DNA of 24,470 nucleotides, from positions 13,250,817 through 13,275,286 of the forward strand of contig JBOZIK010000001.1 in assembly GCA_051453625.1 (NCBI GenBank), given 5' to 3'. Below, piece after piece: positions 1 to 8,870 of this stretch. Each line of letters opens with the position of its first letter. The first letter of the stretch is position 1. The position numbers and the translations under genes were made by a program. Under the pieces are notes generated by a model. That model had not been told where the DNA came from. It was given only the letters and a program-made list of their open reading frames with translations, and did not search any database. Origin of the DNA: Welwitschia mirabilis. Its lineage: Eukaryota > Gnetophyta > Gnetopsida > Welwitschiales.

Positions 1-453
1 TGGTCAAATTCATTATTGTACTTGGATTGTTTGGTTAATTGAAGATTATTGAGATAGATTTTGGAATCTTGGATTCCTTATCAAATGTGTTTTCTTGGTT
101 ATGATTGTTGCCAATTTTCATGTATACAGACTAAACTTTAACACTAAGGGTTTGATTTAATGGGTTGCTCCAATAACGTCAAAGGAAAGATTAAACAATC
201 GACATAAATGTCTTGACTGATTATATCTACATTTACTAACATTTTGGAAGGATATTTACTGATTTGCATGGCTGGTTAGGATTGTGGACTGCCATAAAAT
301 AATGTTTGATGAGGTACCAAATCTGATTTCTTGATGAAGCTTTTTGGGCATAACCATGAGAATTAAACAAACACTTGCTGTCCTCCTCCTTATTTCCAAC
401 ATACCTCATCATTCCCTTGGGATGAATGCATCACATCATGAGGCCTTACCTTT
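1..453. other. Unassigned AT-rich sequence
   Basis: No protein similarity, RNA gene or clear repeat was recognised on either strand. Stops are dense in all frames. The right end merges into the decayed Copia remnant that follows. Confidence 0.5.
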
Positions 454-489
454 TTGCTAGATATGTTGGTGCTTCTTCTTTGTAGAAGC

Positions 490-1240
490 TTTCATTTCCC
501 TTTGTTGAAGAATGTATCCACCTTCATGTTCTCCAATTGTCCAATAGAATCGATATTCGTAATAGCTATTGGAATTTGCCTTACTTTTGGTATAATGATG
601 CTTTTGCACCATCCTTTTATAATATCAAAATGCTAGTATTTGCTATTTTCAATTTATTGTGATAAACAAATATAAGGGTCCTTCCATTTCTGTGAATTTG
701 GTGAATGCTTTCTTGGGGGGCACTAAAATGAGCTTCTGAATCAATGATCCATTGTTCCTTACTTATGTCTCTATTGTCAAGTTGCATGGAAAGAGTCTTT
801 ATTGTTTTTGCTATGTTGTAAGGTGCAANNNNNNNNNNNNNNNNNNNNNNNNNNNNNNNNNNNNNNNNNNTCCTTATGATGAAGAACGTAGCCACCCTCA
901 TGTTGTCCAATAGTCTAGTAGAAAGGATATTCCTAATAGCTTTTGGAATGTACCTTACATTTGGTATAATGTTGCTTGTTCCATCATCCTTTTAGAATAT
1001 GAAATTACTAGTACTTGCTATTTTCAATTGATTGTGATATACAATTACAACTGATCCTTCCATTTCTGTGAATGTGGTGAATGCTTAGTTTGTAGTAACA
1101 TGGACTTAGGCTCCTAGATCAACAATCCAACATTCCTTACATGCCTCTTTTTTGTTAGGTTGCATGGAAGGAGCCTCCATCGTTTTTGCTATGTTATAAT
1201 GTGTAGCATCATCTTCTAATTCTTGTGCCCTCTTTGATGT
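490..1240 (-). repeat. Tandem duplication of a ~377-bp protease segment
   Basis: The sequence around 490-828 recurs at 871-1210. Shared anchors include CCTTCCATTTCTGTGAAT at 680 and 1056, and GTTGCATGGA at 781 and 1159, giving an apparent period of 376-378 bp. The two copies have diverged by many substitutions, so the duplication is old. The N gap at 829-870 falls at the junction, so the true period is uncertain. Confidence 0.7.
829..870. other. Assembly gap (42 N)
   Basis: A run of 42 undetermined bases at the junction of the two tandem protease copies. Its length is not one of the usual placeholder sizes and may be an estimate. Confidence 0.99.
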
Positions 1241-1468
1241 TGTTTCTTTCGCTGGGTCCTATAATTGATTAAGCAAAATGGGAAATATCCTTGCACATGT
1301 CCTTTTGTTAATACCATTAGCATACAATATAATTGTGTTCCTTCTGGCGTATTGCTTTCCTTCATTTTGGAAATGTTTGCCTCTACTAGTATTCATTCCT
1401 CTGCCTACTTTCATCCTTACATTTATTCTTGTCTCTCCATTTTACACCATAAAGACCCTAATTTTTAT

Positions 1469-2560
1469 GATATGCCAAAGCAATTTCTCAATGCAAAATT
1501 AGAGGAGGCATATGTGGAACAACTAAAAGGTTTTCTTGTAAATAGAAAAAAATAAGTTTGCAAGCTCAAGGATATGTGCAGTCTAGAACTAGCTCCCTAT
1601 TGTGGGTATGTTGAAAACATGAAATAAACTTTGCGTTCTATCAATTAACTTTAAAGGATTAGTTTTAGAGAATACTGTATGTGATGCAGACAAAAGAAAT
1701 GTAGAGCTGTAGTACTTGTTCTTTATGTTAATGACATAATCATCATGGAGGAGATTTTGGGCAAGATAGGTAGGTAGAAAAACAACTATCAAATAAATGT
1801 GAAGTGTTAGACTTAGGACTACTACATTTCTTCCTAGAGTACAAATCGTCCGAGCAAAGTTCAATAATCATGATATCTCAAAAGGAAACATGCTAAAGCA
1901 AATACTAGAGAAGGCTGAAAATGGCTATGTGTAAAGTTATCTTTGTTCAGTTAGACCAGTCAAAGGTAAAAAGACCCTGAATTCATGGGCACATCTTTGT
2001 GTAGACACAAGATTGAAAAGTTAATGTGTTTATCTTATAACTAAAGTCAATTTGTTGCCCATGCAAAAACCAACCAACAATCATGTGAGATTGTCAATGG
2101 ATATATTCAAATATTTGAAGGGCTCAAAGGATATATTCAAATAAGAACATCTGTAATTGATTTTATGGGTTTTGACTAGGTAAGGGAGAAAGGCACAACA
2201 ATAGTCATTATCTAATTATGTAGTGTATCATAGTGGAAACTTGATATGATAGAGAACCATAAAAAAGGAAGACCAACTATTGTGCATATAAGTAGACTAC
2301 TATGCTATAGGAGAACTGATAGATAGAAAAATGGTTAAAACAAATTCCAATAGATGTGAGTGAACTTGTGACACATGTGTAAACTTCTTTTGTGAAGTTG
2401 GACTGCTATTATGCTAATTAAGAATTTTGTTTCTATGAGCGAACAAAGCACATTAATGTGAAACTTCGCCACATAATTTATATTTCTTTAATGAAAGATG
2501 GGATATTGAAGCTTGATAGGTTAAGACAAAACATGATGTAGTCACTGAACTCACTAAACT
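1469..2560 (+). pseudogene. Copia reverse transcriptase/RNase H remnant
   Basis: This is the 3' half of a Copia polyprotein on the plus strand, broken by many stops and frameshifts. From left to right: FLNAKLEEAYVEQLKGF (1480-1532), the segment after the first catalytic Asp of Copia reverse transcriptase (family form AFLNGxLxExVYMxQPxGF); VCKLKD followed by a relic of YGLKQAPRAWY (about 1558-1610); VLYVNDIIIM (about 1715-1750), the YVDD active site with the first Asp changed to Asn; MDIFKYLKGSK (from 2097), the connection segment; and ERTKHINVKLRHII then LMKDGILKL (2437 onward), the end of RNase H. The order and spacing match a complete 3' pol, and no integrase was seen upstream. It is a fossil with no coding capacity. 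The adjacent protease remnant runs the other way, which implies an inversion or two separate insertions. Confidence 0.8.
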
Positions 2561-2631
2561 CTATCCAAAACATGTTTTATGATGCTTAGGGAAAAGCTAT
2601 GCTATGGAAAGTGAACTTTTAAGAAGTTTGT

Positions 2632-2663
2632 GAAGAAAAAAGAAGGGAGGTTAAGGAAGGGGG
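2632..2663 (+). other. Candidate polypurine tract after the RNase H remnant
   Basis: A 32-base stretch that is purine except for two T's, ending in five G's, lies about 75 bp after the RNase H remnant on the same strand, as expected for the plus-strand primer of a Copia element. The following bases (TTTGAAATGC) could hold an LTR start, but no second LTR copy was found, so this is suggestive only. Confidence 0.35.
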
Positions 2664-2810
2664 TTTGAAATGCAATAAACTATGTTTTTAATGTTTGATA
2701 GAGAAACAACTCCAAGACAAGTGTTGAAGGTAATTCATGTGCCTCTGCATGGGGATAGTTTAAGAATCAAATGACTAACTCAATCACAACCATCCATTAA
2801 CCAAATAGGC

Positions 2811-3052
2811 TAGGTAATTAAACTAACATTGCAAGGTTATGAAGAGTAATGCAACCCTCAAGTAAAGTATAAAGAGAGTTACATGAGTTAAAGGGAAAAC
2901 ATATGACAATAAGGTGATCTTCATCCAAGGTTAGGTAATTAAACTAACATATGGAGGTTATGAAGGGTAATGATATCCTTGAATAGAATATAAAGGGTGT
3001 TGCTTAATGTAAAGAAAATTTTTTTGACAATGAGATGATCTTCATTGAAGTG
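2811..3052. repeat. Two-copy 121-bp direct tandem repeat
   Basis: TAGGTAATTAAACTAACAT starts at 2811 and again at 2932. Further shared anchors are GGTTATGAAG-GTAATG, the TATAAAG run, and GACAAT-AG-TGATCTTCAT. The period is 121 bp, with moderate divergence. It lies downstream of the RNase H remnant and candidate polypurine tract, so it may be internal repetition of that element's LTR. Confidence 0.75.
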
Positions 3053-3679
3053 CAACTTAGAAAACAATATGGAAATAAAAAATGTGTATACTATCTAAAC
3101 TTAAAAGTACCTTTCTTAAACATTTATTCATTCCTATATATCTCATATTTTTGTTGTTCTTATTTATATAAAGAACACTTTAAACTGGATTCCCTTACAG
3201 GAAGGACCTATGTAAGTAGACACTTCTAGAGTACCATGATCATCCATTTGCTCATCATCATCCACTCATTCATTCTTCCACAAGGTCATTCTTGAAGCAC
3301 GAAAGTAGGAATTCTTTTCTTGTTCTTTTATTTCTTTTCACTGTTTGCAAGGTCCCCGTGCCACTAGATTAGATGTTGCCCCATGGGAAATTTAGAGCTC
3401 CTCCACCATGGTCACAAAGCAGCACAATGATCATCCTAGGCTACTAGGATGGATACCTACTTGGCTAGGATCTTAGTTGATAATGTGCTTGGTACAGGCA
3501 TGGGATGATAACCATTTGTGTTGAGACCCACTACTGAATTACAGGAAATTACTTGGGCCCTTGGGATAAAGGTGCATTCTCATTATACCTTGGACTCATC
3601 TTTGCATGTGGAAAATGCCACTAAACACATAATATGAGTTTCCCATAGCCAAGGATTGCGTAATGTTAGCTTGTTACAT
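3053..3679. other. Unassigned sequence left of the large element
   Basis: No coding similarity was seen. It could contain the remainder of an LTR belonging to the plus-strand Copia remnant, but no matching copy exists in the window to define ends. Confidence 0.4.
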
Positions 3680-3684
3680 GATTT
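3680..3684. repeat. Left target-site duplication (GATTT)
   Basis: GATTT lies one base (an extra T in a T run) before the LTR end TGTTAGG at 3686. The same five bases directly follow the other LTR at 17316-17320. Copia insertions make 5-bp duplications. The extra T is most simply a slippage in the T run. A chance 5-bp match is possible but unlikely given the independent LTR boundaries. Confidence 0.6.
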
Positions 3685-3882
3685 TTGTTAGGATAAAAAT
3701 GGTACCCTAGAGGAGGCGTGAATAGGTGTTATTGAAAAAACAATGTGTTATAAAGCAAAAACAACAGTAGAGAAAATGTAAACACAGGTAAACAAGTGCA
3801 CCAAGTATTTATAATGGTTTGGCACCCTTGCCTACTTCACTCTTAAGGGGCAGTAATAGCTCTCAGCCTCGTGGTTTCCTTA

Positions 3883-3982
3883 NNNNNNNNNNNNNNNNNN
3901 NNNNNNNNNNNNNNNNNNNNNNNNNNNNNNNNNNNNNNNNNNNNNNNNNNNNNNNNNNNNNNNNNNNNNNNNNNNNNNNNNN
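3883..3982. other. Assembly gap (100 N) inside the 3' LTR
   Basis: Exactly 100 N, the usual placeholder for a gap of unknown size. Both edges carry almost the same 21 bases (3862-3882 and 3983-4003, one mismatch), while the other LTR has this segment only once. Confidence 0.99.
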
Positions 3983-4420
3983 CTCAGCCTCTTGGTTTCC
4001 TTAAACCTCTTTGAGTAAGATGTACAAACACCCTTCTCTCAAGGGATTTTTGCTCTTATAGCAAGTTGCTTACTTATGAGCCTACACAAACAATAAGCAA
4101 TTGGACGCCCTGATGGAGTATGTGCCTTTCATGCTCTAAGCATCAGCTTTTTCAAACAATAATTCTTCAAGGAGTTGATATCTCAGTGAGGTATATTCAC
4201 ACTTGATAGTACAATCACTTTGAGAATAGTTCCATACAGTTCCAAAAATTCTTTACAATGACAAGGACACTTTGTACTTTTATAGATTTCACTTAAAAAC
4301 TAGATGTTAGAATCTCGCTTGAAGTGCTCTGAACTTTGGTTGAGGTGCCAAGAAGGTCTTCTAGTTGTTAGCTCCTTGAAGTGTACAATGCAACATTCAC
4401 AAAATTTACATTTTTACCCC

Positions 4421-4650
4421 GACGTTCGCCTGGGTGGATCTCCAATTTTTATAAGCTAGATGTCCCAATTTTAATAGCTGCTCTCTGTCAAAACTGAGAA
4501 GGGATCCAAATGTTCCCTATTAGTAGGTTGGACGTCCTGATACATTGAGATAGATTTTAGACCAGATGTCCTGGTTTTGTAGGGCGGATGTCCCTATATG
4601 CTAAAGCTGGGTACAAGTCTGAATGTGCTAGTTTTGCAAGGGGAACGTCC
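4421..4650. repeat. Degenerate GATGTCC/GACGTCC motif array in the LTR
   Basis: GATGTCC-like heptamers recur at 4421 (GACGTTC), 4459, 4531 (GACGTCC), 4565, 4587, 4622 (degraded) and 4644 (AACGTCC). The pairs 4565/4622 and 4587/4644 are both 57 bp apart. GGACGTCC at 4530-4537 is a perfect palindrome with an ACGT core of the kind bound by plant bZIP factors. The other LTR has corresponding motifs at 16944, 17016, 17049 (degraded) and 17072. Confidence 0.55.
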
Positions 4651-4831
4651 CAGTATTTTGTTGCATTCAAACTTCCATTTGTTACTCTCAGTCGTTCTGC
4701 TTGCTTTTCATCGGATTCCTTTAGCATGTAGACAATCTCCTTGTGTTGCTGCAAGTCCGAATTTCTTGTCACGAACTCCAAATGGATCATGTTGGTCCAA
4801 TTGTCAGCATTAAAATTGATTTCTCCAACAG

Positions 4832-4842
4832 TCTTCCCCTTT
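4832..4842 (-). other. Polypurine tract adjoining the 3' LTR
   Basis: On the minus strand this reads AAAGGGGAAGA, one base before the LTR start TGTTGGAG. Position and composition are those of the plus-strand primer of an LTR retrotransposon. Confidence 0.7.
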
Positions 4843-4906
4843 GATGATGACAACACTTTAGGTGCTTGGACAACAGAGTATGAGAGAGTTGATCGCTACA
4901 TGCTTT

Positions 4907-4921
4907 GCTCCCCCTCAATTT
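4907..4921 (-). other. Second polypurine-like tract upstream of the 3' LTR
   Basis: On the minus strand this reads AAATTGAGGGGGAGC, a G-rich purine run 65-80 bp upstream of the polypurine tract that abuts the LTR. Sireviruses have been described as carrying several polypurine tracts in this region, so it fits the proposed lineage. Confidence 0.5.
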
Positions 4922-5680
4922 GTGCTCCATTTAAAGAGCATCAAATGCATTGGTTGTGTTCCATCACTAAATGTGCAATATTGAAAGTTCGATGCTTGAG
5001 AAGCAAAAGTCCTACAACAAAACACACCCTTACAAGGATAGTTGCAGCACTACTGGAACATTATTCATTAAGCACTATCATCTACATACAAGATCACAAT
5101 AAGCTAATTGATCAAAGGAGGATTTTTCTATTCCTCAAACTAGTTGATACCAAGTGTTAAGATCTCTTATTGCACACTGAGTCATTAAGCCGAGTGATTA
5201 GCTTGAATAATGCTATACTAGTATTGACCGAACAATATGAGTATATTAAATCCTTGAAACTACATCAGTATCAAGCCCAACCATCAAAAGGAGGAAGTAA
5301 AGAATGATATTATTGATCACTTATGAATGTTCAATAATAACAACTATACTTACTGGTTAGCACAACATGGAATAGCCTCATCAAATATAGGAATTACCCA
5401 ATAATCAATAATATTGATTCGCCATTACTAAGAAGTAGGAAGCACAATGCAAAGGTAAGAGGCATTATTCAAATTTAACCGGTAAAGATTTGCTTAAGGC
5501 TAATTAAACACACACTATTCTAAAGCTAAAATTAATTGCACATTATTCAAAACTACCTAAAGCACCTATAATTCTACCCCTTTGTCATCATTGAAAGGAT
5601 GGTATGAGATACAAAATAGAGTAAGAAAGGGTGTATATTCTTAAAAAGAGTTTAACAGTATTACAACGGAATTCTAAATA

Positions 5681-5782
5681 GCATAGAGTGAAGGACAAGA
5701 GCTTAAAGAATGGAGTCTAATTTAAAGAATAACATAGAGTAAAGGACAAGAGCTTAAAGAAAGGAGTCTAATTTAAAGAATC
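5681..5782. repeat. Two-copy 51-bp direct tandem repeat
   Basis: CATAGAGT-AAGGACAAGAGC begins at 5682 and 5733, and both copies continue through GGAGTCTAATTTAAAGAAT with few mismatches. High similarity suggests a duplication younger than most of the surrounding decay. Confidence 0.8.
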
Positions 5783-5806
5783 GTGAGGTAAGGACGTTGC
5801 TGGCTG

Positions 5807-6950
5807 CTATGCTCGCTCTTGTTCCTCATCTGAACCCAATGGAGTCTCAAAACCATAAGCTGAAAGACCAAAAACAATTCTATCCACCTTCTTGTGAACT
5901 CCCTTTGCAGTGTCTCTAGCTTGAAGTGCAATATCTTTGACTTCAAACACTGCCTTAAGCAGGTCCTCATTAGTCATAGTTTTGAATCTTGTTCCTTCTT
6001 CAACTCTTTTCTTCTTCCGAGGAGGTGGAGTGGGAACTTTAATATCAACAAATGCATTCATTTTCTTCAATGAATTTTTTCAATGAATGAATGCTAAGTG
6101 TCTTAGTTGTTTTTACAAGCTCCTCATATTTGTCTACCACAAACAAATGATTTTCCAATAATGCAGTTATCAACCCAGTAAATGGCAAACTCGTATAACT
6201 AACAATGGATAACTTATGTAAAATAATATAATTTGACATAATTTTATCTTTACCCTTGTACCAAGACAATACAAAATATAGGCACACAAGGGTGAAACCC
6301 AATTTTTGTGCCCTAACTTAGGAATCAAATTGTGTGGAAATCTGCAATAATAATTTGTACAATGGTTTCAACTGATTGATTGGAATATTAACCCTCCATA
6401 CAAAATTTCTTTCACAAGACGCCTTGATGAGGGTTTCCTTAGGAATTTCTTCTTCTAAAGAAGCCATAAAAGAGATTTCATGGAATAAACCTTCATTAGG
6501 CTAGATAGTAACAAGAGATAACAGACTCTGAATTAATTTCTACTATCCTACATAGAATTTGATGGTAATCTTCTTTTCCTTGGAATTGAATTTGCCATTA
6601 CAGTAAAATAAATGTACCATTCTAACTAAGGCCTTAGTATCTAGGTCCAAAGCATATATCCAACCTTGTTGCTTGAATTTGTGAGCTATCCGGACTTCGT
6701 GAGGGAGGACTTATAGTCAATCTTTCTTTTTAGAGTGACATGCCTCTTGGAAAAGTAGCTAAACCAATATTTTCTCTGGTCTGGAAATAGAAATCACTCT
6801 TCTTCAGAAGCAGGTTATTTTCCTTTCCTTAAGGCAAGTAGCTTAGTTCTTATCATGACGAATGACATGAGGTGACAGAGGAGGAAGAGGACAAAAATAA
6901 TGGAATAAAAATGACAGAAAATGGCTATTTTAGGCTGTTAAAAAAAACCC
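5807..6950 (-). pseudogene. Extra ORF downstream of pol, plant 'putative transposon protein'-like
   Basis: After RNase H the minus strand holds a further decayed reading frame in several pieces. These include GWIYALDLDTKALVRMVHLF (about 6665-6600), a piece around PNEGLFHEI, CERNFVWRVNIPINQLKPLY (near 6425-6360), KDKIMSNYIILHKL and SLPFTGLITALLE (6302-6150), then a final open frame (6070-5807) with PTPPPRKKKRVEEG and an acidic end. A Trp-bearing stretch before a VxxFY-like motif, a fold with ...IxxLPYxxLIT..., and a charged C-terminus resemble plant proteins annotated as putative plant transposon proteins, found beyond pol or gag in several retroelements. This is a recalled resemblance and has not been searched. 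PRKKKRV is a plausible nuclear localisation signal. Its position equals that of the extra (env-like) ORF of Sireviruses, but I saw no signal peptide or convincing envelope features. Frameshifts show it is not expressed intact. Confidence 0.45.
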
Positions 6951-7329
6951 TAATGGAGTAAGGGGTGTCTCACGTTTCTTGCATCTGCGTTGTAGTGCAG
7001 ATGTTTAGGTACATCCTAGTGGATGTCCAGGTTTTAAAACCCTGAAATTTTAACATAAGAAAAGAGAAGATGTCCGAGAGTATAAACCGGGACGTTTGGG
7101 CATCAGTTCTAAGTCAGTTTTTCATAAAAAATTTAGATTTTTGCACCAAAAAAATCGGAATGAACAAGTCTAATGAAATCACAAGGTTGAGAAGTTTAGT
7201 AACTAACATGCTGAGAGAAAAGGTAAATTTTACGGTAAGAAATAATGATTCAAGCTATCTTAACATGAAGACTCAAAGATATTATGATCAAGTTTTCTCA
7301 TGATGACAAAGCTAGGTCCATCTAAATGT
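6951..7329. other. Spacer between pol and the extra ORF with LTR-like motifs
   Basis: It contains motifs also found in the LTRs: GGATGTCCAGG at 7021, AGATGTCCGAG near 7069 and GGGACGTTTGGG near 7089. A 12-bp palindrome GGTTTTAAAACC lies at 7030-7041. A plus-strand frame of 77 codons here has no recognisable product and runs antisense to the element. Confidence 0.4.
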
Positions 7330-7991
7330 ATGAAGAAATCAAGCTACATAGGGATAAGCCCCTATAGCTATGTTCTTTCTAAGACAAACAAATTTATCTT
7401 CACTTAAACTCTTTGTCATAATGTCAGTAATTTGATTATTTGTAGAAGGATATTTCAATGGAATCACATGGCATTGAACTTGTTCACGAATAAAATGATG
7501 TCTAATATTAATACGTTTGTTTCTAGAGTGTTGGACAAGATTTTTTATGATATCAATAGCACTAATGTTGTCATAATAGAGTTAAACTGTGTCTACCTTA
7601 ACACCAGAATCCACCATCATTTATTTTATGCACAACAGTTGAACGCAACAAGCATCTACAACAATGTACTCAACTTTAACTTTGGATAATGATGCAATGT
7701 TTTGTTTTCTACTTAGTCAAGAAGCCAAGCAGTTACCCATATAGAAAGAAGCACCAATTGTATTCTTTCTGTCATCCAAACACTCTGCCCAATTTGCATC
7801 ACTGTAACCCACAAAATCAAGGGTGGTATCATAAGGTACCACACACCATAATTTTGGGTAGAGTTAAGATATCTTAAAATTCTGGTCACACATATCAAAT
7901 GTGATTCTTTATGATCTAATTGATATGTGGCGCAAATGCCAACATTGTGAGCAATGTTAGGCCTTCTGGCAGTGGAGTGATGTGTAATAAG
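7330..7991 (-). pseudogene. Copia RNase H region of the large element
   Basis: This is the C-terminal part of the pol polyprotein, which removes genomic RNA during reverse transcription. Minus-strand motifs in order: ESHLMCVTRILRYLNSTQNY (about 7895-7840, the connection region xxHxxAVxRILRYLxGT); a relic of ADWAG-DRKSTSG; YYDNISAIDIIKN (about 7580-7545, family form CDNxSAIxLAKNP, catalytic Asp retained); QHSRNKRINIRHHFIREQV (about 7540-7480, family HSRTKHIxIRHHFIRDxV); and NNQITDIMTKSL (about 7450-7410, family QLADIFTKPL). Multiple frameshifts and stops are present. The motif order agrees with the reverse transcriptase immediately upstream on the same strand, so this is part of the same pol. 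Confidence 0.8.
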
Positions 7992-8870
7992 CTACCGGTC
8001 AATCTTGTATACAATGTTTGATCCACCGATCAATCTTGAGTCCTTTGAATTAGCCTTTTCATATTTAGCCAATGCTTCTTGAATGTATTTGGATTGATTA
8101 ATGAATATCCCCTCTTGCAATTGTTTGATTTGAAGATAGAATAAAAAATTTAGTTCACCTACTAAGCTCATTTCAAACTCATTTTGCATAAGTTGAGCAA
8201 AGTCTAGAGCAAGGAAATCTTTTGTAGATCCAAACACAATGTCATCTAAGTATATTTGCACAACCAGATTATTTTTGTTGTCATGTTTTATGAATAAAGT
8301 TGGGTCTGCATTCCCCTTCAAAAAACCATTTAAATCTAGAAACGAATTCAACCCTTCAAACCAAGCTCTTGGAGCTTGTCTCAAACCATGTAAAGTCTTA
8401 TTCAATTTGTACACATGATTAAAGAATTTAGGATCCACAATGCCCATGGGGTTGAGCAACATGGATTTCTTCATCAATATAATCATTAAGGGATGCATTC
8501 TTCACATCCATTTGACATAACTTAATTTTGTGAAAACAAGTAAAGGCTAGCAACATTCTAATGGCCTCAAGTCTAGCAATGGGAGCAAACGTTTCTTCAT
8601 AATCAATTCCTTCTTGCTGACTATAGCCCTAAGCTACCTATCTAGCCTTATTTGGAATAATATTGTGATTTTTGTCCTATTTATTTTTAAATACCCATTT
8701 GGTTTCAATGTATGTTTTCCTTTAGGAGCCAAAACCAAATTCCACAGCCTGTTGCGTTGAAATTGATTTAATTCTTGTTGCATTGCCAACATGCAGGCCT
8801 CGTCGAACTTTGCTTCTTGAAACGTTTTGGGCTCTAAAGTAGATATTAAGCATAGGAAGTTGTGTCTTAT
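7992..8870 (-). pseudogene. Copia reverse transcriptase of the large element
   Basis: This is the RNA-dependent DNA polymerase domain of the Copia pol (RVT_2 type). The N-terminal part has EAKFDEACMLAMQQELNQF (about 8805) and relics of W-x-LV. The first catalytic Asp is kept in [19 protein letters not shown] (about 8525-8465). After a frameshift the 168-codon open piece (8498-7992) gives VYKLNKTLHGLRQAPRAWF, LFIKHDNKNNLVVQIYLDD with the catalytic YxDD as YLDD followed by IVFGST, then FEMSLVGELN and LQIKQLQEGIFINQSKYIQE. These match Sirevirus-type RTs closely. The window between the YLDD and the connection domain is shortened. Catalytic Asp residues survive, but the frame is broken by stops and at least one frameshift, so it is inactive. 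Confidence 0.85.

Larger units (their letters stand above)
454..1400 (-). pseudogene. Copia gag C-terminus/protease remnant, protease part duplicated
   Basis: Read on the minus strand, this is the gag end and aspartic protease/pre-integrase start of a Copia element. The best preserved piece reads KEQWIIDSEAHFSAP, matching the Copia protease motif W-x-x-DSGA with Gly replaced by Glu. A second copy reads ACKECWIVDLGA, so its Asp is kept but the Ser-Gly is altered. Downstream, both copies keep the segment usually written NVxxVPxLxxNLLS: KVRQIPIAITNIDSIGQLEN in the copy ending near 490, and YIPKAIRNILSTRLLDN in the copy ending near 871. Both copies also share the lead-in Y-N-I-A-K-T. Stops and frameshifts interrupt it throughout, so no protein is made. 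The gag tail before the second copy extends to about 1400 and is barely recognisable. The orientation is opposite to the adjoining reverse transcriptase remnant, so the two are not one intact element. Confidence 0.7.
3686..4830 (-). repeat. 3' LTR of the large Copia element
   Basis: It is homologous over its whole length to 16293-17315. Its termini on the plus strand are TGTTAGG at 3686 and CTCCAACA ending at 4830. The antisense phrase around 3806-3835 (TTTATAATGGTTTGGCACCC) matches TTTATCGTGGTTCGGCACCC in the other LTR, a type of sequence common in plant Copia LTRs. It contains a 100-N gap at 3883-3982 and a degenerate array of GATGTCC/GACGTCC motifs between 4421 and 4650. It is slightly longer than its partner because of the gap and small indels. 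Confidence 0.85.
4846..5806 (-). other. Non-coding region between the extra ORF and the 3' LTR
   Basis: No protein similarity was recognised. It includes a second purine tract (4907-4921) and a 51-bp tandem repeat (5681-5782). Plus-strand frames here run antisense to the element and continue into the LTR, so they were not taken as genes. Confidence 0.55.

Noticed and set aside
1265-1502. Plus-strand frames of 74 and 96 codons before the RT remnant
   Set aside because: Only the last 30 residues of the longer frame match reverse transcriptase. The rest is antisense to the gag tail or low-information sequence, so it is not a separate gene.
4741-5160. 139-codon plus-strand open frame
   Set aside because: It crosses the exact end of the 3' LTR and its polypurine tract, is antisense to the element, and has no recognisable product. 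It is a chance frame.
7070-7303. 77-codon plus-strand frame between pol and the extra ORF
   Set aside because: It is antisense to the element, unrecognised, and its start overlaps the repeated LTR-like motifs.
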